From Treponema sp. (GTDB taxonomy: Bacteria; Spirochaetota; Spirochaetia; Treponematales; Treponemataceae): DNA of 64,000 bases. The stretch lies in assembly GCA_017469785.1 (NCBI GenBank), contig JAFUFU010000026.1, forward strand, positions 33,509 to 97,508, written 5' to 3'. Shown piece by piece: positions 35,265 through 43,784 of the stretch. The position numbers and the translations under genes are program-made. The notes beneath the pieces are model-generated. The model had not been told where the DNA came from, did no database searches, and worked only from the letters and a program-made list of their open reading frames with translations. How positions within the stretch are numbered: the first letter of the stretch is position 1; each line of letters starts with the position of its first letter.

Positions 35265-35573
35265 ATGGCTACACATAAAACTGTTGACGAGACAACGCTG
35301 GAAAATCTGTTGTATCTCTCCCGCCTGTCACCTTCAAGCACGGACATGGCGACCCTAAAAAAACAAGTAGACGAAATCATCGGCTACTTCGATATTCTTT
35401 CAAAATACGACGACTCAGAAAATCCCTACGATGCATATCCCTCAACTAAAGCGGAATGTCTGCGTGAGGACGAAATCGTGCCGGGTCTAGATATCCCCGA
35501 CGTCAAAAAAATCACCGACAAATTCATGGACGGCTACTTTCAGGTGCCAAAAGTTCTTGGGGAAGGCGCATAA
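35265..35573 (+). CDS. gatC: Asp/Glu-tRNA amidotransferase subunit C
   Basis: GatC (102 aa) is the small belt subunit that stabilises GatA in the GatCAB complex. The usual 'LENLLYLSRLSPSS...KKQVDEIIGYFDILSKYD' and 'LREDEIVPGLD' with its acidic, Pro-containing linker are present. ATG 35265 was chosen over in-frame codons upstream, which would read through the terminator. It overlaps gatA by one base (TAATG). Confidence 0.92.
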   Translation: MATHKTVDETTLENLLYLSRLSPSSTDMATLKKQVDEIIGYFDILSKYDDSENPYDAYPSTKAECLREDEIVPGLDIPDVKKITDKFMDGYFQVPKVLGEGA

Positions 35574-37063
35574 TGTACTATACGATAAAAGAAACTGTCG
35601 CCGCGTTAAAATCTGGCGAAACCACAAGCGAAAAACTGGTACAGGCTTCAATCGACACCTTTACTGCCGACCAGAAATCAGAAAAGCCTCTCAACGCTTT
35701 TCTTGAAATCTATGATGACGCGCTGGATGCCGCAAAGGCCGCGGACGCAGAGATTTCCGCTGCCCGTGCAGACGGCTCAATCGAAGAGCTTTTTGCCCAA
35801 AAGCCGCTTCTCGGCGTTCCTTTTGCAAACAAGGATAATATTTCAAGCAAAGGTCACCGCCTCACTTGTTCTTCAAAAATTCTTGAAGGCTATGTCGCTC
35901 CTTACAACGCCACTGTTGTAGCCCGCCTTGTTGAAAAAGGCGCGATTCCTCTCGGTCGTTGCAATCAGGACGAATTCGCCATGGGCTCCTCAACAGAATA
36001 TTCGGTCTACGGCCCAACTCGCAACCCGATTAACCGTGATTACGTTTCCGGCGGCTCTTCTGGAGGCTCAACGGCTGCCGTTGCCGCAAATCAGGCTCTC
36101 TTCGGGCTGGGAACGGAAACCGGTGGCTCTGTCCGCCTGCCCGCAAGCTATTGCGGCATTTACGGCTTAAAGCCCACTTATGGCGTCCTTTCACGCTGGG
36201 GTGTTGTAGCTTACGGCTCATCTCTTGATCAGGTGGGCATTCTCGGTCACACGCCGGAAGACATCGCCCTTCCTCTCTCCCTGATGAGCGGAGTGGATTT
36301 TTATGACGATACCAGCGCGGATCTTCCTGATGCAGACAAGCTGACAAATCTCAGCGCATACAAGGATTTTGCTTCCCTCAAAGTCGCTGTTCCCAAGCAG
36401 TTTGAAGAGGCAAAAGGTCTTGACGGCGATGTAAAAAGAGTCTTTGACGACACAAAAAAATGGTTCGCAGATAAAGGCGCAAAAATCGACATCGTTGACC
36501 TTCCGATTCTGGACGCGTCAATCGCTTCATATTATGTTATTGCCCTTTCGGAAGCGGCCTCAAACCTCTCTCGCTTTGACGGTATCCGCTACGGTCACCG
36601 CGTTGACAACGGCGCTGGCTACGACCAGCTTTATGTTGACACTCGCAGCGAAGGGTTCGGCCCGGAAGTAAAACGCCGCATCATCATTGGAAACTACGTG
36701 CTTTCGGAACAGTTTTCCGGCGACACATACAAGAAAGGTATGTCAGTCCGCGCCCGCATACAGCGGGAAGTGGCAAAGCTCTTTGAAAGCTATGATATAA
36801 TTCTCTGCCCGGTCTGTCCGACCCCGGCCTTTAAGCTGGGCGAAAAATACGATGATCCGTTGGCAATGTATTTGAGCGATCTTTACACTGTTTTCGTAAA
36901 CCTTGCTCGCATTCCGTCAATCTCTGTTCCGGCAGGAGAGAGTAAAGACGGTCTTCCGATAGGCATTCAGTTTGCCGGCAAGATGTTCAGCGAGGCAAAA
37001 ATCCTCCAGCTCGCCCAGGCGTGGGAAGAGGAACATAAGGACTGCGGTATTCCGGTTCGCTGA
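35573..37063 (+). CDS. gatA: Asp/Glu-tRNA amidotransferase subunit A
   Basis: GatA (496 aa) is the amidase that releases ammonia from glutamine for transamidation of misacylated tRNA. The amidase-signature triad is visible: Lys in VPFANKDNI, cis-Ser in GGSSGGS and nucleophile Ser in TETGGSVRLPAS. Length is normal. Because asnS is encoded in the same window, GatCAB is probably needed for Gln-tRNA(Gln); no glnS is seen here, but the window is small. gatB is 3.4 kb downstream and separated by two minus-strand genes. Confidence 0.95.
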   Translation: MYYTIKETVAALKSGETTSEKLVQASIDTFTADQKSEKPLNAFLEIYDDALDAAKAADAEISAARADGSIEELFAQKPLLGVPFANKDNISSKGHRLTCSSKILEGYVAPYNATVVARLVEKGAIPLGRCNQDEFAMGSSTEYSVYGPTRNPINRDYVSGGSSGGSTAAVAANQALFGLGTETGGSVRLPASYCGIYGLKPTYGVLSRWGVVAYGSSLDQVGILGHTPEDIALPLSLMSGVDFYDDTSADLPDADKLTNLSAYKDFASLKVAVPKQFEEAKGLDGDVKRVFDDTKKWFADKGAKIDIVDLPILDASIASYYVIALSEAASNLSRFDGIRYGHRVDNGAGYDQLYVDTRSEGFGPEVKRRIIIGNYVLSEQFSGDTYKKGMSVRARIQREVAKLFESYDIILCPVCPTPAFKLGEKYDDPLAMYLSDLYTVFVNLARIPSISVPAGESKDGLPIGIQFAGKMFSEAKILQLAQAWEEEHKDCGIPVR

Positions 37064-37082
37064 GAATTCTTGTAAATCCATC

Positions 37083-38678
37083 TTACAGGCGGGTAACGGC
37101 GTCTGTTCCAAAGCAGGCTCCGTTGCGGCCGCTTTCTTTTACGGCATAAACGGCCTTGTCGGCAACAGCGAAGAGTGAGTCGTAATCGTTACCGTGCTGG
37201 GGGCTTGCGCTCATTCCGACGCTGGCACTTACTTTTATCGAATCAACACCAATCAGAATAGAAGGAGTCATCTCGACGATGCGCTTTGCTTTCTGCATGG
37301 CTATTTCTTTTCCTGGAAGATCGTTGAGGAATACGACGAATTCATCGCCTCCGAATCGTCCGATTGGATCTGTGGGGCGGAAAAGACGTCGCAAGACTTC
37401 GGCGAAATCGTGAAGAAGCGCGTCTCCCGTCTGGTGCCCCAGGGTATCATTCACTTCCTTAAAATGGTCAAGGTCAATTATTATGAGGGCTGAGAACATT
37501 CCAGGCTGATTGTCGGTCAGCATGCTGCGGCAACGGCGTTCAAAAGTCGCCTTGTTTAACAGCCCTGTGAGCTTGTCTATTTCCGCGTCCTTGCGGTATA
37601 GGTCTATGGATGAGCGGATTTTATTTATGGCAAGGGCCATCTTTCCAAGTTCGTCATCTCCCAGTTCAGACAGGGAAACGGAGTCCGCCGAATCATTCGC
37701 CGCCTGGTCAACGAGGCTTGAGATTGCCCTGATTTTCCGTGTCGCCTTTTCAGCGATGAATGAGGACACAAGGGCCAGCGCAAAAAGCATGATTCCACCG
37801 ATGACGGATGCGCTCAGGGCGTCAATGACGACTTCCTGCCAGATGTATCGATAGGATTTTTCGGTGATGACAACCCAGCCCGAGATTTCGTTGCGGGAAT
37901 AGCTTACCAGCATCCGCTCTTTTTTGCTTTTTCCGTCCGGTGACTGAATAACGTCGATGGAGCCGGTTTTGCCAGCTAGGGCTGCCGCGACTGCAGGATT
38001 GGAGCTCATGGAAAACAGCTGATTGCTTTCAAATGTCCGGGATGAATGGGCGACGATGTTTCCCACGCTGTCCGTAATCATGACTCGGGTACGCTGGGTT
38101 GAAAAGGCCTGAATGTATTTCTGCAATGCCACAAGGTCGTAATCCCGCTGAACCATACCCACGGCAATGTTATTCTCATCAAAAACAGGGACTTCAAGAA
38201 CTGTAATCATGCGGTTGTTTGCAAGGCTGATTAACACGTCGGAGATGTATTCGGAACCTTGCATTGCCTCATGGAAATAGCGGCGATGCCCGACATTGAT
38301 GAGGGGGTAGCTGTCGCTTCTGGCTACCTGATCTCCGTTCTGGTCAGTGATAATCATATTATCGGTGTCATTGAAAACTTCATTGGTGCGGTTTAATGTC
38401 TGTTCCATGAGCGAGGATCTGGATTCTGGAGCCGTCCGAAGATAATCCTGTGTCATCGGATTCCGCGCGATGGTTCTGAGGACAGCAAGGCTTTTTTCAA
38501 AGTGCTCGGTTATATGTTCGTTTACAATTGAATTTCGCAGAAGACTGTCGGATTTTTCATTGGAAATGGATGTTGCGATATTTTTCATCAGGTAAAAAAC
38601 GATGACAAGCAAAAGAGGAATGAGTGCAATAAAAAACAAAAGCAGCGTGAGTTTTGTGCGGATTGATTTGAGCTTCAT
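37083..38678 (-). CDS. dCACHE-type diguanylate cyclase with intact I-site
   Basis: A 531-aa membrane protein with TM1 (about 9-30), a Cache-type periplasmic sensor ('DNMIITDQNGDQVARSDSYPLINVGHRRYFHEAMQG', 'VFDENNIAVGMVQRDYDL'), TM2 (about 283-305) and HAMP (SSLVDQAANDSADSVSLSELGDDELGKMA). A C-terminal GGDEF domain follows with RFGGDEF. An RPTD motif lies five residues before GGDEF, the canonical product-inhibition I-site that the other GGDEF protein here lacks. It converges with gatA with a 19-bp gap. A TATACT box lies 6 nt before the ATG, another leaderless candidate. Confidence 0.92.
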   Translation of the reverse strand: MKLKSIRTKLTLLLFFIALIPLLLVIVFYLMKNIATSISNEKSDSLLRNSIVNEHITEHFEKSLAVLRTIARNPMTQDYLRTAPESRSSLMEQTLNRTNEVFNDTDNMIITDQNGDQVARSDSYPLINVGHRRYFHEAMQGSEYISDVLISLANNRMITVLEVPVFDENNIAVGMVQRDYDLVALQKYIQAFSTQRTRVMITDSVGNIVAHSSRTFESNQLFSMSSNPAVAAALAGKTGSIDVIQSPDGKSKKERMLVSYSRNEISGWVVITEKSYRYIWQEVVIDALSASVIGGIMLFALALVSSFIAEKATRKIRAISSLVDQAANDSADSVSLSELGDDELGKMALAINKIRSSIDLYRKDAEIDKLTGLLNKATFERRCRSMLTDNQPGMFSALIIIDLDHFKEVNDTLGHQTGDALLHDFAEVLRRLFRPTDPIGRFGGDEFVVFLNDLPGKEIAMQKAKRIVEMTPSILIGVDSIKVSASVGMSASPQHGNDYDSLFAVADKAVYAVKESGRNGACFGTDAVTRL

Positions 38679-38684
38679 TCCTAG

Positions 38685-38690
38685 AGTATA
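38685..38690 (-). promoter_or_regulatory. -10 box of the I-site GGDEF gene, predicted leaderless
   Basis: On the minus strand TGA-TATACT is an extended -10 box. Six nucleotides separate it from the ATG at 38678. The CTAGGA between them is too close to act as a normal Shine-Dalgarno sequence. Confidence 0.6.
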
Positions 38691-38736
38691 TCATACTTCA
38701 GCTGATGTTTGCAAAACCTGCTGAATTTATACTGTA

Positions 38737-40308
38737 CTAATAGAGATAATTTGATTCTTTTGCTTTTTCGATGCCGTCTTTTTCCCATTTGATGCCGCCC
38801 ATTCTGTCAAATTCAGAAAGCCACTTGTTCCATTCTTCTCTGGTGAGTTCCCGTTTCCCAGTGACGAAATCAAGAACCCCTTGTTCGTAGAATGTCTTCA
38901 GAGCGGTGCCGGGAACGGGAAGCAAATCAGAGCCTGTGGAATTTACCCACTCTTTCTCCTGCATCTCTCGGAGGGTAACGAGGGCGCTCATGGTCTTTTT
39001 GCTCACTTCCGTGGTGTAGGTCGGGTAGCGGCTTGCAAGCTCCGTATCGCTGTTCCAAAATACCATGCTTCGAAGCTGTGTGAGGGGCTGCTGGGCCGCC
39101 TTTGCAAAACTCTTTGACTGGTCTGGAATTCCATCTGCCACAGGAACGTGATTTTCGTTGAAAACATAGTTCACGCCTTCTTCGCCCCAGCCGAAAAGAT
39201 AATAGCCCTCGTCGCTTACCATCCATTCAAGAAGTTTTGCGATGAGAGGTGCTTTCCCTTCCTTTTCGGCACGCTTTGAAATCACCAGCGTAGTATAGGG
39301 AATCGTGTACACGCCCACGGCTTTCTTTGAACCTGGGCCTTCTGGTGGCTCGATGACAATCCATGAGCCTTCAGGAAATTTTCTGTCGAAGGGCGCGTAG
39401 TTTGATTCCGAGGCATAGGCACTGTGCTGTTCGCGCATGATGCCGAATCGGCCGCTCTTCCACGCGGCGCGGAAATCATCTTTTTTGTAGCCAAGCCAGT
39501 TTGGGTCGATTATTCCTTCCTGCTGCATGGCGCGGACGGTGCTGAGGGCTTCAAAGTATGCGCTTTTGCGGACGTTCAGACCCGCGTCCTTTTCGCTCAG
39601 ATTCCATGTTCCTGCCACGCCGAAAGCTCCGAAAATCGGGTCAAGGCGGCGGCCGAGCCCTTCCTCGTAGCTGTTGGTTTCGATGAAGGCACCATAACCG
39701 TAGGTATCGTTTCTGCCGTTCTTGTCAGGATCATTGAAGGTAAAGGCCCGCATGACATCCAGGTATTCATCGATGGTTTTTGGGATTTGAAGGCCGAGGT
39801 TATCGAGCCAGTCTTTCCGGATAAGCACGCCTTCGTTTTTCTGTAGTTTCCCGCCGGGAGTTGAAAAACCGTAGCACTTGCCATTGAATGTGGCGAAGCG
39901 TCGGGAATTTTCGTTGTACATTTTTTCGGTTCTGTTTGGCATGAGAGAATACAAACTGTCAACCTGCATAATCAGGCCGTTTTTGACAAGGTTCAGAAGA
40001 GGTTCCCTGTTTACCACGGCCATGTCGGGGAGCGTGTCTCCCTCGGCGGCGGCGTTTATCTTTACGTTTTTGTCGGCCGCGTTGAATGGGAGCATGGTAA
40101 GTTCAAGGTTGATGCCGAGTTTTTTACGGATGATTTCATAGGCAACCCAATCTGCAGGCGGAGCGCCGGCTTCCGTAACCGTGGCGTCATACCAAAGAGA
40201 AATTGTCACTGGACTGTCCGCCGTAGGATGCAGTTCGGGAATTTTATCGCGGCATGAAGTAAGCAGCGCAAGGAATACGGTAACAATAAGAAAAAATCTA
40301 AGCTTCAT
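38737..40308 (-). CDS. ABC-transporter solute-binding lipoprotein (orphan)
   Basis: The 523-aa lipoprotein has signal KLRFFLIVTVFLALLTSC with lipobox LLTSC. The mature part has 'SPVTISLWYDATVTEAGAPPADWVAYEIIRKKLGINLEL' and 'LPDMAVVNREPLLNLVKNGLIMQVDSL', typical of the large family-1 sugar/oligosaccharide-binding proteins related to LplA/YtcQ. No permease or ATPase gene adjoins it, so the transporter is encoded elsewhere or the protein acts as a sensor partner of the neighbouring GGDEF protein. The ATG at 40308 was preferred to that at 40317, because the TATAAT box overlaps the latter. Confidence 0.85.
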   Translation of the reverse strand: MKLRFFLIVTVFLALLTSCRDKIPELHPTADSPVTISLWYDATVTEAGAPPADWVAYEIIRKKLGINLELTMLPFNAADKNVKINAAAEGDTLPDMAVVNREPLLNLVKNGLIMQVDSLYSLMPNRTEKMYNENSRRFATFNGKCYGFSTPGGKLQKNEGVLIRKDWLDNLGLQIPKTIDEYLDVMRAFTFNDPDKNGRNDTYGYGAFIETNSYEEGLGRRLDPIFGAFGVAGTWNLSEKDAGLNVRKSAYFEALSTVRAMQQEGIIDPNWLGYKKDDFRAAWKSGRFGIMREQHSAYASESNYAPFDRKFPEGSWIVIEPPEGPGSKKAVGVYTIPYTTLVISKRAEKEGKAPLIAKLLEWMVSDEGYYLFGWGEEGVNYVFNENHVPVADGIPDQSKSFAKAAQQPLTQLRSMVFWNSDTELASRYPTYTTEVSKKTMSALVTLREMQEKEWVNSTGSDLLPVPGTALKTFYEQGVLDFVTGKRELTREEWNKWLSEFDRMGGIKWEKDGIEKAKESNYLY

Positions 40309-40315
40309 ACTGTTC

Positions 40316-40343
40316 ATTATAAGTTATAAGACGTATTTGTAAA
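40316..40343 (-). promoter_or_regulatory. sigma-70-type promoter of the solute-binding gene, predicted leaderless
   Basis: On the minus strand TTTACA, a 16-bp spacer and TATAAT (40321-40316) form a good promoter. The -10 box ends 7 nt before the ATG at 40308 and overlaps the upstream in-frame ATG at 40317, so only the inner ATG can be in the transcript. Confidence 0.75.
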
Positions 40344-40414
40344 GAAAATGCAGGGCAAAAAAATCTCCAAACCTACTACAACTTCCCCTTGAAATTTGAT
40401 ATAGTAATGTGAAT

Positions 40415-40474
40415 TATAATTTCCACTCAGTATGCAGACTTAATCTGTGCTCATCTGTGTAATCTGTGGTTAAC
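40415..40474 (+). promoter_or_regulatory. -10 box and three-fold repeat arm upstream of gatB
   Basis: TATAAT lies at 40415-40420. Downstream, within the leader, 40442-40474 contains three iterations of ATCTGTG spaced 9-10 bp, one arm of the dispersed repeat family described in the findings. GAGGA (40479-40483) precedes the gatB ATG. Confidence 0.55.
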
Positions 40475-40487
40475 TTTTGAGGAAACT

Positions 40488-42023
40488 ATGGCTATCGATA
40501 AATACGAAATCGTAATCGGCTGTGAGATTCACACCCAGCTTTTGACAAAGACTAAGGCTTTCTGTGCCTGTGAGAACCGCTATGGCGGCATGCCGAACAC
40601 CCGCGTCTGCCCTGTCTGCTTGGGCTTGCCTGGCGCAATGCCCCGCATTTCTAAGGGCTATGTGGAACTGGGGGCGGTGGCAGGCCTGGCCCTGAACTGC
40701 AATATCGCTCACTTTACTAAATTTGACCGCAAGCATTATTTCTACCCGGATCTTACCAAGGGCTATCAGATTACCCAGTACGATATTCCCCTTTGTACCG
40801 ATGGTCATGTGGATTTGCCGCTTTCTCACTTCCCGAAAGACGAGCAGGTTGGTGGCGCAAAGCATAGGCCTGTAAACTTTAAGGGCGAAAACTGCATCAT
40901 CGACGGCAAATACCGCCGCGTCAGAATCGAGCGCATTCACCTTGAGGAAGACGTAGGTAAGTCTCTCCACTTGCAGGGCGCCCACTCATACATCGACTAC
41001 AACCGCTCCGGCACTCCCTTGATTGAGATTGTCACCAAGCCGGATATGTCCAGCCCTGACGAGGCCGCTCTTTTCATGCAAACGGTTCAGGAAATCCTGC
41101 GTTATGTCCGAGTTACAAACGGAAACCTTGAGGAAGGAAACATGCGCTGTGACGCAAACATTAACCTCAATGTCTGGGAAGACGGCAAACTCTACCATAC
41201 GCCGATTTCTGAAATCAAGAACCTCAACTCTTTCAAGGCAATCCGAGAGGCTTGTACTTACGAGGCAAAGAGACAGCTTGAAGAATTCCAAAATGACCGT
41301 CAGGAATTCAACGCCGGATTCAAAGTGACTATGGGCTGGGACGAGGCAAAAGGCCAGACGGTGGTTCAGCGAACAAAGAACTCTTTCGTGGATTACCGCT
41401 TCGTCGTGGAGCCTGACATCAAGCCCTTCAGCGTAAGCGACGAGCTGATTAACCGCGCTGGCGGCAGGGTAGGAGAGCTTCCTGAGGCAAAACGCACCCG
41501 GCTCAAGAAGGATTACGGTCTTTCTGATTTCGATGTTGAGACTTTGACCAGCACCCGCGAGCTTTCCCTTTGGTTTGAGGAAGCGGCTAAGGGGGCAAAA
41601 GATGTCAAAAAAGTCGCCAACTGGATTCTTGCGGAACTCCTTGCCGTCCTTAACGAAAAGAACATTACCATTGGCGAAGTGAACATCAAGCCGGCTCACA
41701 TCACTGAGCTGGTAAACGCCATCGCTGACAAAAAAATCACTTCGGCACAGGGCAAAACCGTTTTTGCAAAAATGCTTGAAAGCGGCAAAATGCCTGCCCA
41801 AATCATCAGGGAAGAGGGCATGGAAAGCGTTTCTGACTCTGGCGAAATCGAAAAAATCGTGGATCAGGTCATCAACGATAATCCAAAGGCTGTCTCTGAC
41901 TTTAAGGGCGGAAAGACCAATGTTGTGGGCTGGCTCATGGGGCAGGTTATGAAGGCTTCCAAAGGCAAGGCAAACCCGGGCGTGGCAACAAAACTTGTCA
42001 CAGAGAAACTGGCAAAGCTGTAA
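40488..42023 (+). CDS. gatB: Asp/Glu-tRNA amidotransferase subunit B
   Basis: GatB (511 aa) binds the misacylated tRNA and activates the carboxyl group with ATP. The family opening 'YEIVIGCEIHTQLLTKTKAFCACENRYGG', the CPVCLGLPGAMP zinc motif, 'KHYFYPDLTKGYQITQYDIP' and the C-terminal YqeY-like tail ('NPKAVSDFKGGKTNVVGWLMGQVMKASKGKANP') are all present. It is slightly longer than usual (about 475-480 aa), with small insertions in the middle. Separation from gatCA means stoichiometry must be balanced across two transcripts. Confidence 0.96.
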   Translation: MAIDKYEIVIGCEIHTQLLTKTKAFCACENRYGGMPNTRVCPVCLGLPGAMPRISKGYVELGAVAGLALNCNIAHFTKFDRKHYFYPDLTKGYQITQYDIPLCTDGHVDLPLSHFPKDEQVGGAKHRPVNFKGENCIIDGKYRRVRIERIHLEEDVGKSLHLQGAHSYIDYNRSGTPLIEIVTKPDMSSPDEAALFMQTVQEILRYVRVTNGNLEEGNMRCDANINLNVWEDGKLYHTPISEIKNLNSFKAIREACTYEAKRQLEEFQNDRQEFNAGFKVTMGWDEAKGQTVVQRTKNSFVDYRFVVEPDIKPFSVSDELINRAGGRVGELPEAKRTRLKKDYGLSDFDVETLTSTRELSLWFEEAAKGAKDVKKVANWILAELLAVLNEKNITIGEVNIKPAHITELVNAIADKKITSAQGKTVFAKMLESGKMPAQIIREEGMESVSDSGEIEKIVDQVINDNPKAVSDFKGGKTNVVGWLMGQVMKASKGKANPGVATKLVTEKLAKL

Positions 42024-42044
42024 TTTTCAACGCGGGAAATGCCT

Positions 42045-42905
42045 ATGAACGCGGATAAAATTGACCTTTCTCAAGAAATTTTCTCTCGCTTCGGCACGGT
42101 AAAACGGGCACGAAAGTGTTTTCTTTACACGGCCAAAGGCATTCGCCTCACTGACTTGTATCAGGAGGGGGGGGGCGCGATTTTGGGCTGGGGTGGCTCT
42201 GTATTCACGATTTTCAAGAATGTCCTTGAGAGGGGAGCAACTGGCAGCTATTTCACTGATTTTTCTTCACCTTGCGGGCGCGAAAAAAGCCAGCTTGACC
42301 GGGCTGTTTCCGCTCTTTTCGGAGACGAGCGAAAGGCTTTCACGTTTTCTGGAAAGCAGGCTGCTCTCGAAGCCGCTGTTTCACTTTCACCTGAAAGCAG
42401 CAGCGTTTGGAGGCCCTGGAATCCTGTGAGCGTGGACTGGCGGAGCGTTAATTCTATCGTCTTTGCGCCTTCTTTGCCCTGGGCCGGCGATATTTTTATT
42501 CTTGCCGTAAAAAAAGAAAGTTTAACCAGCCTTCAGAATGGCAGGGCTTTTGCAAACGATGATTCAGGTGTCGTTAATTCTGATTTTTCTTTTCCGAATC
42601 AAATTTTCCTTCCTGCTCCTTTGTGTGCCTCGGTGACTCGCTCAATTCATGACCTTATCAAGGCATTGCAGGAGCGTGAAGAAAAACACTGGTTCATCTA
42701 CGATCAAATCATCACAAGATACTGGGAGCGTAAAGGCCCGTATCTTTTCCCCAAAATCCCGGAAGAGCGATACGCTGATTTTGTTCTCCATTGCCTTGAT
42801 TGCAATCTTGTAATTTCTCCAGATTACCATCAACCGTCAATCGTTCCCTTTGGAGCAGATAAGGGAAACTTCAACCTGCTCAAAAAAACTCCTTTTGATT
42901 TTTAG
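42045..42905 (+). CDS. Degenerate class-III aminotransferase-like protein with a G9 tract
   Basis: The 286-aa protein has the N-terminal signature of class-III PLP enzymes: 'KCFLYTAKGIRLTDLYQEGGGAILGWGG' resembles 'G.ylyD.dG.ryiDf..GgGa.ilGh', and 'FTFSGKQAALEAAVSL' resembles the 'SGTEA..aAir' helix. After that the fold is not recognisable and no lysine motif for PLP is visible, so it is probably non-catalytic. Codons for Gly in EGGG contain nine consecutive G (42167-42175), a slippage-prone tract. The start at 42045 has GGGAA 6 nt upstream; 42039 is too close to it. It lies 21 bp after gatB. Confidence 0.55.
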   Translation: MNADKIDLSQEIFSRFGTVKRARKCFLYTAKGIRLTDLYQEGGGAILGWGGSVFTIFKNVLERGATGSYFTDFSSPCGREKSQLDRAVSALFGDERKAFTFSGKQAALEAAVSLSPESSSVWRPWNPVSVDWRSVNSIVFAPSLPWAGDIFILAVKKESLTSLQNGRAFANDDSGVVNSDFSFPNQIFLPAPLCASVTRSIHDLIKALQEREEKHWFIYDQIITRYWERKGPYLFPKIPEERYADFVLHCLDCNLVISPDYHQPSIVPFGADKGNFNLLKKTPFDF

Positions 42906-42917
42906 GAGGAGCAGGGG

Positions 42918-43226
42918 ATGACCGAAACAGAAATCATCTTCTTTACTATAAAACTCATTCTCGGCGGAATCATTGCCTTCCTTGCGATTATGCTCTGGAG
43001 CCGGACCCGTGATTTTTCATGGATGTTCCTTGTCTTCGCGGCCGTTACGGGCTATTCGGCGCTAGTGTTCGACCTGCTTTTAAGGCTGGGATTTGTCACT
43101 TCCCGGATCGTAATTCTGCTGGGAAATGAAATTCCCCTTGTTCAGCTTGTGCTTGCTATTGTACCGAGCCTCTTTGTGATAATTTCCTTCATCCTCATGC
43201 TTATAAAAACCGGGAGAAACAAATGA
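42918..43226 (+). CDS. Small membrane protein, three helices
   Basis: A 102-aa hydrophobic protein with three predicted membrane segments (about 7-26, 32-55, 71-97) and a basic C-terminus (KTGRNK). No family recognised. AGGAGGAG lies before the ATG. Its stop overlaps the ASCH gene start in ATGA, so the two are translationally coupled and may work together, though nothing indicates how. Confidence 0.7.
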   Translation: MTETEIIFFTIKLILGGIIAFLAIMLWSRTRDFSWMFLVFAAVTGYSALVFDLLLRLGFVTSRIVILLGNEIPLVQLVLAIVPSLFVIISFILMLIKTGRNK

Positions 43227-43696
43227 CCACGCTGGAATTCTGGAAATCATATCTAAAAGCGACCCATAAGAGTGAAGAAAATGCCGTTTACTCCGGGGAA
43301 CTCGTCTTTGAGGATTCGGGCTTTACCGGGCAGACTCAGCTTTCCCTTGTTCTTTCCGGGGCAAAAACCGCCACCTTTACGCCCTTTGATTCCTTTGAGA
43401 TTAACCGCGAGACTATTCCCGTGGCGGGCGAAGTTTATGTCGTCCTTGATTCCGAGGAAGAGCCTGTAGCAGTCCTTGAAGTGACTGATGTGAGCGTGAT
43501 ACCCTTCAATGAAATCCCCTGGGACTTGGCGGCCCGAGACGGCGAAAACGAAAATCTTTCAGAATGGCAGGATAAAATGCGGGAATTTCTTGAGGACGAG
43601 GCTGATTTGTGCGGTTTTGAAGCCCGTGCGGATTCCAAGCTTGTCTGCGAGATTTTCCGTGTCATTTACCAAAATTCAAATTCCTCACAGAGCTAA
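43223..43696 (+). CDS. ASCH-domain protein
   Basis: The 157-aa soluble protein fits the ASCH fold ('WKSYLKATHKSEENAVYSGE', 'LVLSGAKTATFTPFDSFE', 'VAGEVYVVLDSEEEPVAVLEVTDVSVIPFNEI', 'DEADLCGFEARADSKLVCEIFRVIY'). ASCH proteins bind RNA or nucleotides; YqfB-type members are amidohydrolases for acetylated cytidine. The last residues (SSQS) and the stop codon are encoded by the left arm of a palindromic repeat (43681-43761), so the original C-terminus may have differed. Confidence 0.75.
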   Translation: MTTLEFWKSYLKATHKSEENAVYSGELVFEDSGFTGQTQLSLVLSGAKTATFTPFDSFEINRETIPVAGEVYVVLDSEEEPVAVLEVTDVSVIPFNEIPWDLAARDGENENLSEWQDKMREFLEDEADLCGFEARADSKLVCEIFRVIYQNSNSSQS

Positions 43697-43761
43697 AGAG
43701 TACACAGAGAATATAGCTTATATGTTATAACCTCTGTGAGCTCCGTGTCCTCCGTGAGAAA
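43681..43761. repeat. palindromic triple-iteron repeat, copy A
   Basis: The left arm (43681-43710) and the right arm (43731-43760) are imperfect inverted copies around an AT-rich centre. The right arm is three 9-mers CTCTGTGAG, CTCCGTGTC, CTCCGTGAG. The left arm provides the last four codons and stop of the ASCH gene. A closely similar element is inside the kinase gene at 47801-47903. Confidence 0.7.
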
Positions 43762-43784
43762 TTTAAAATAATAAGGAGGCTATA

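Noticed and set aside
40986-41801. 271-residue minus-strand ORF inside gatB
   Set aside because: Antisense of a highly conserved gene; composition follows the gatB codon pattern.
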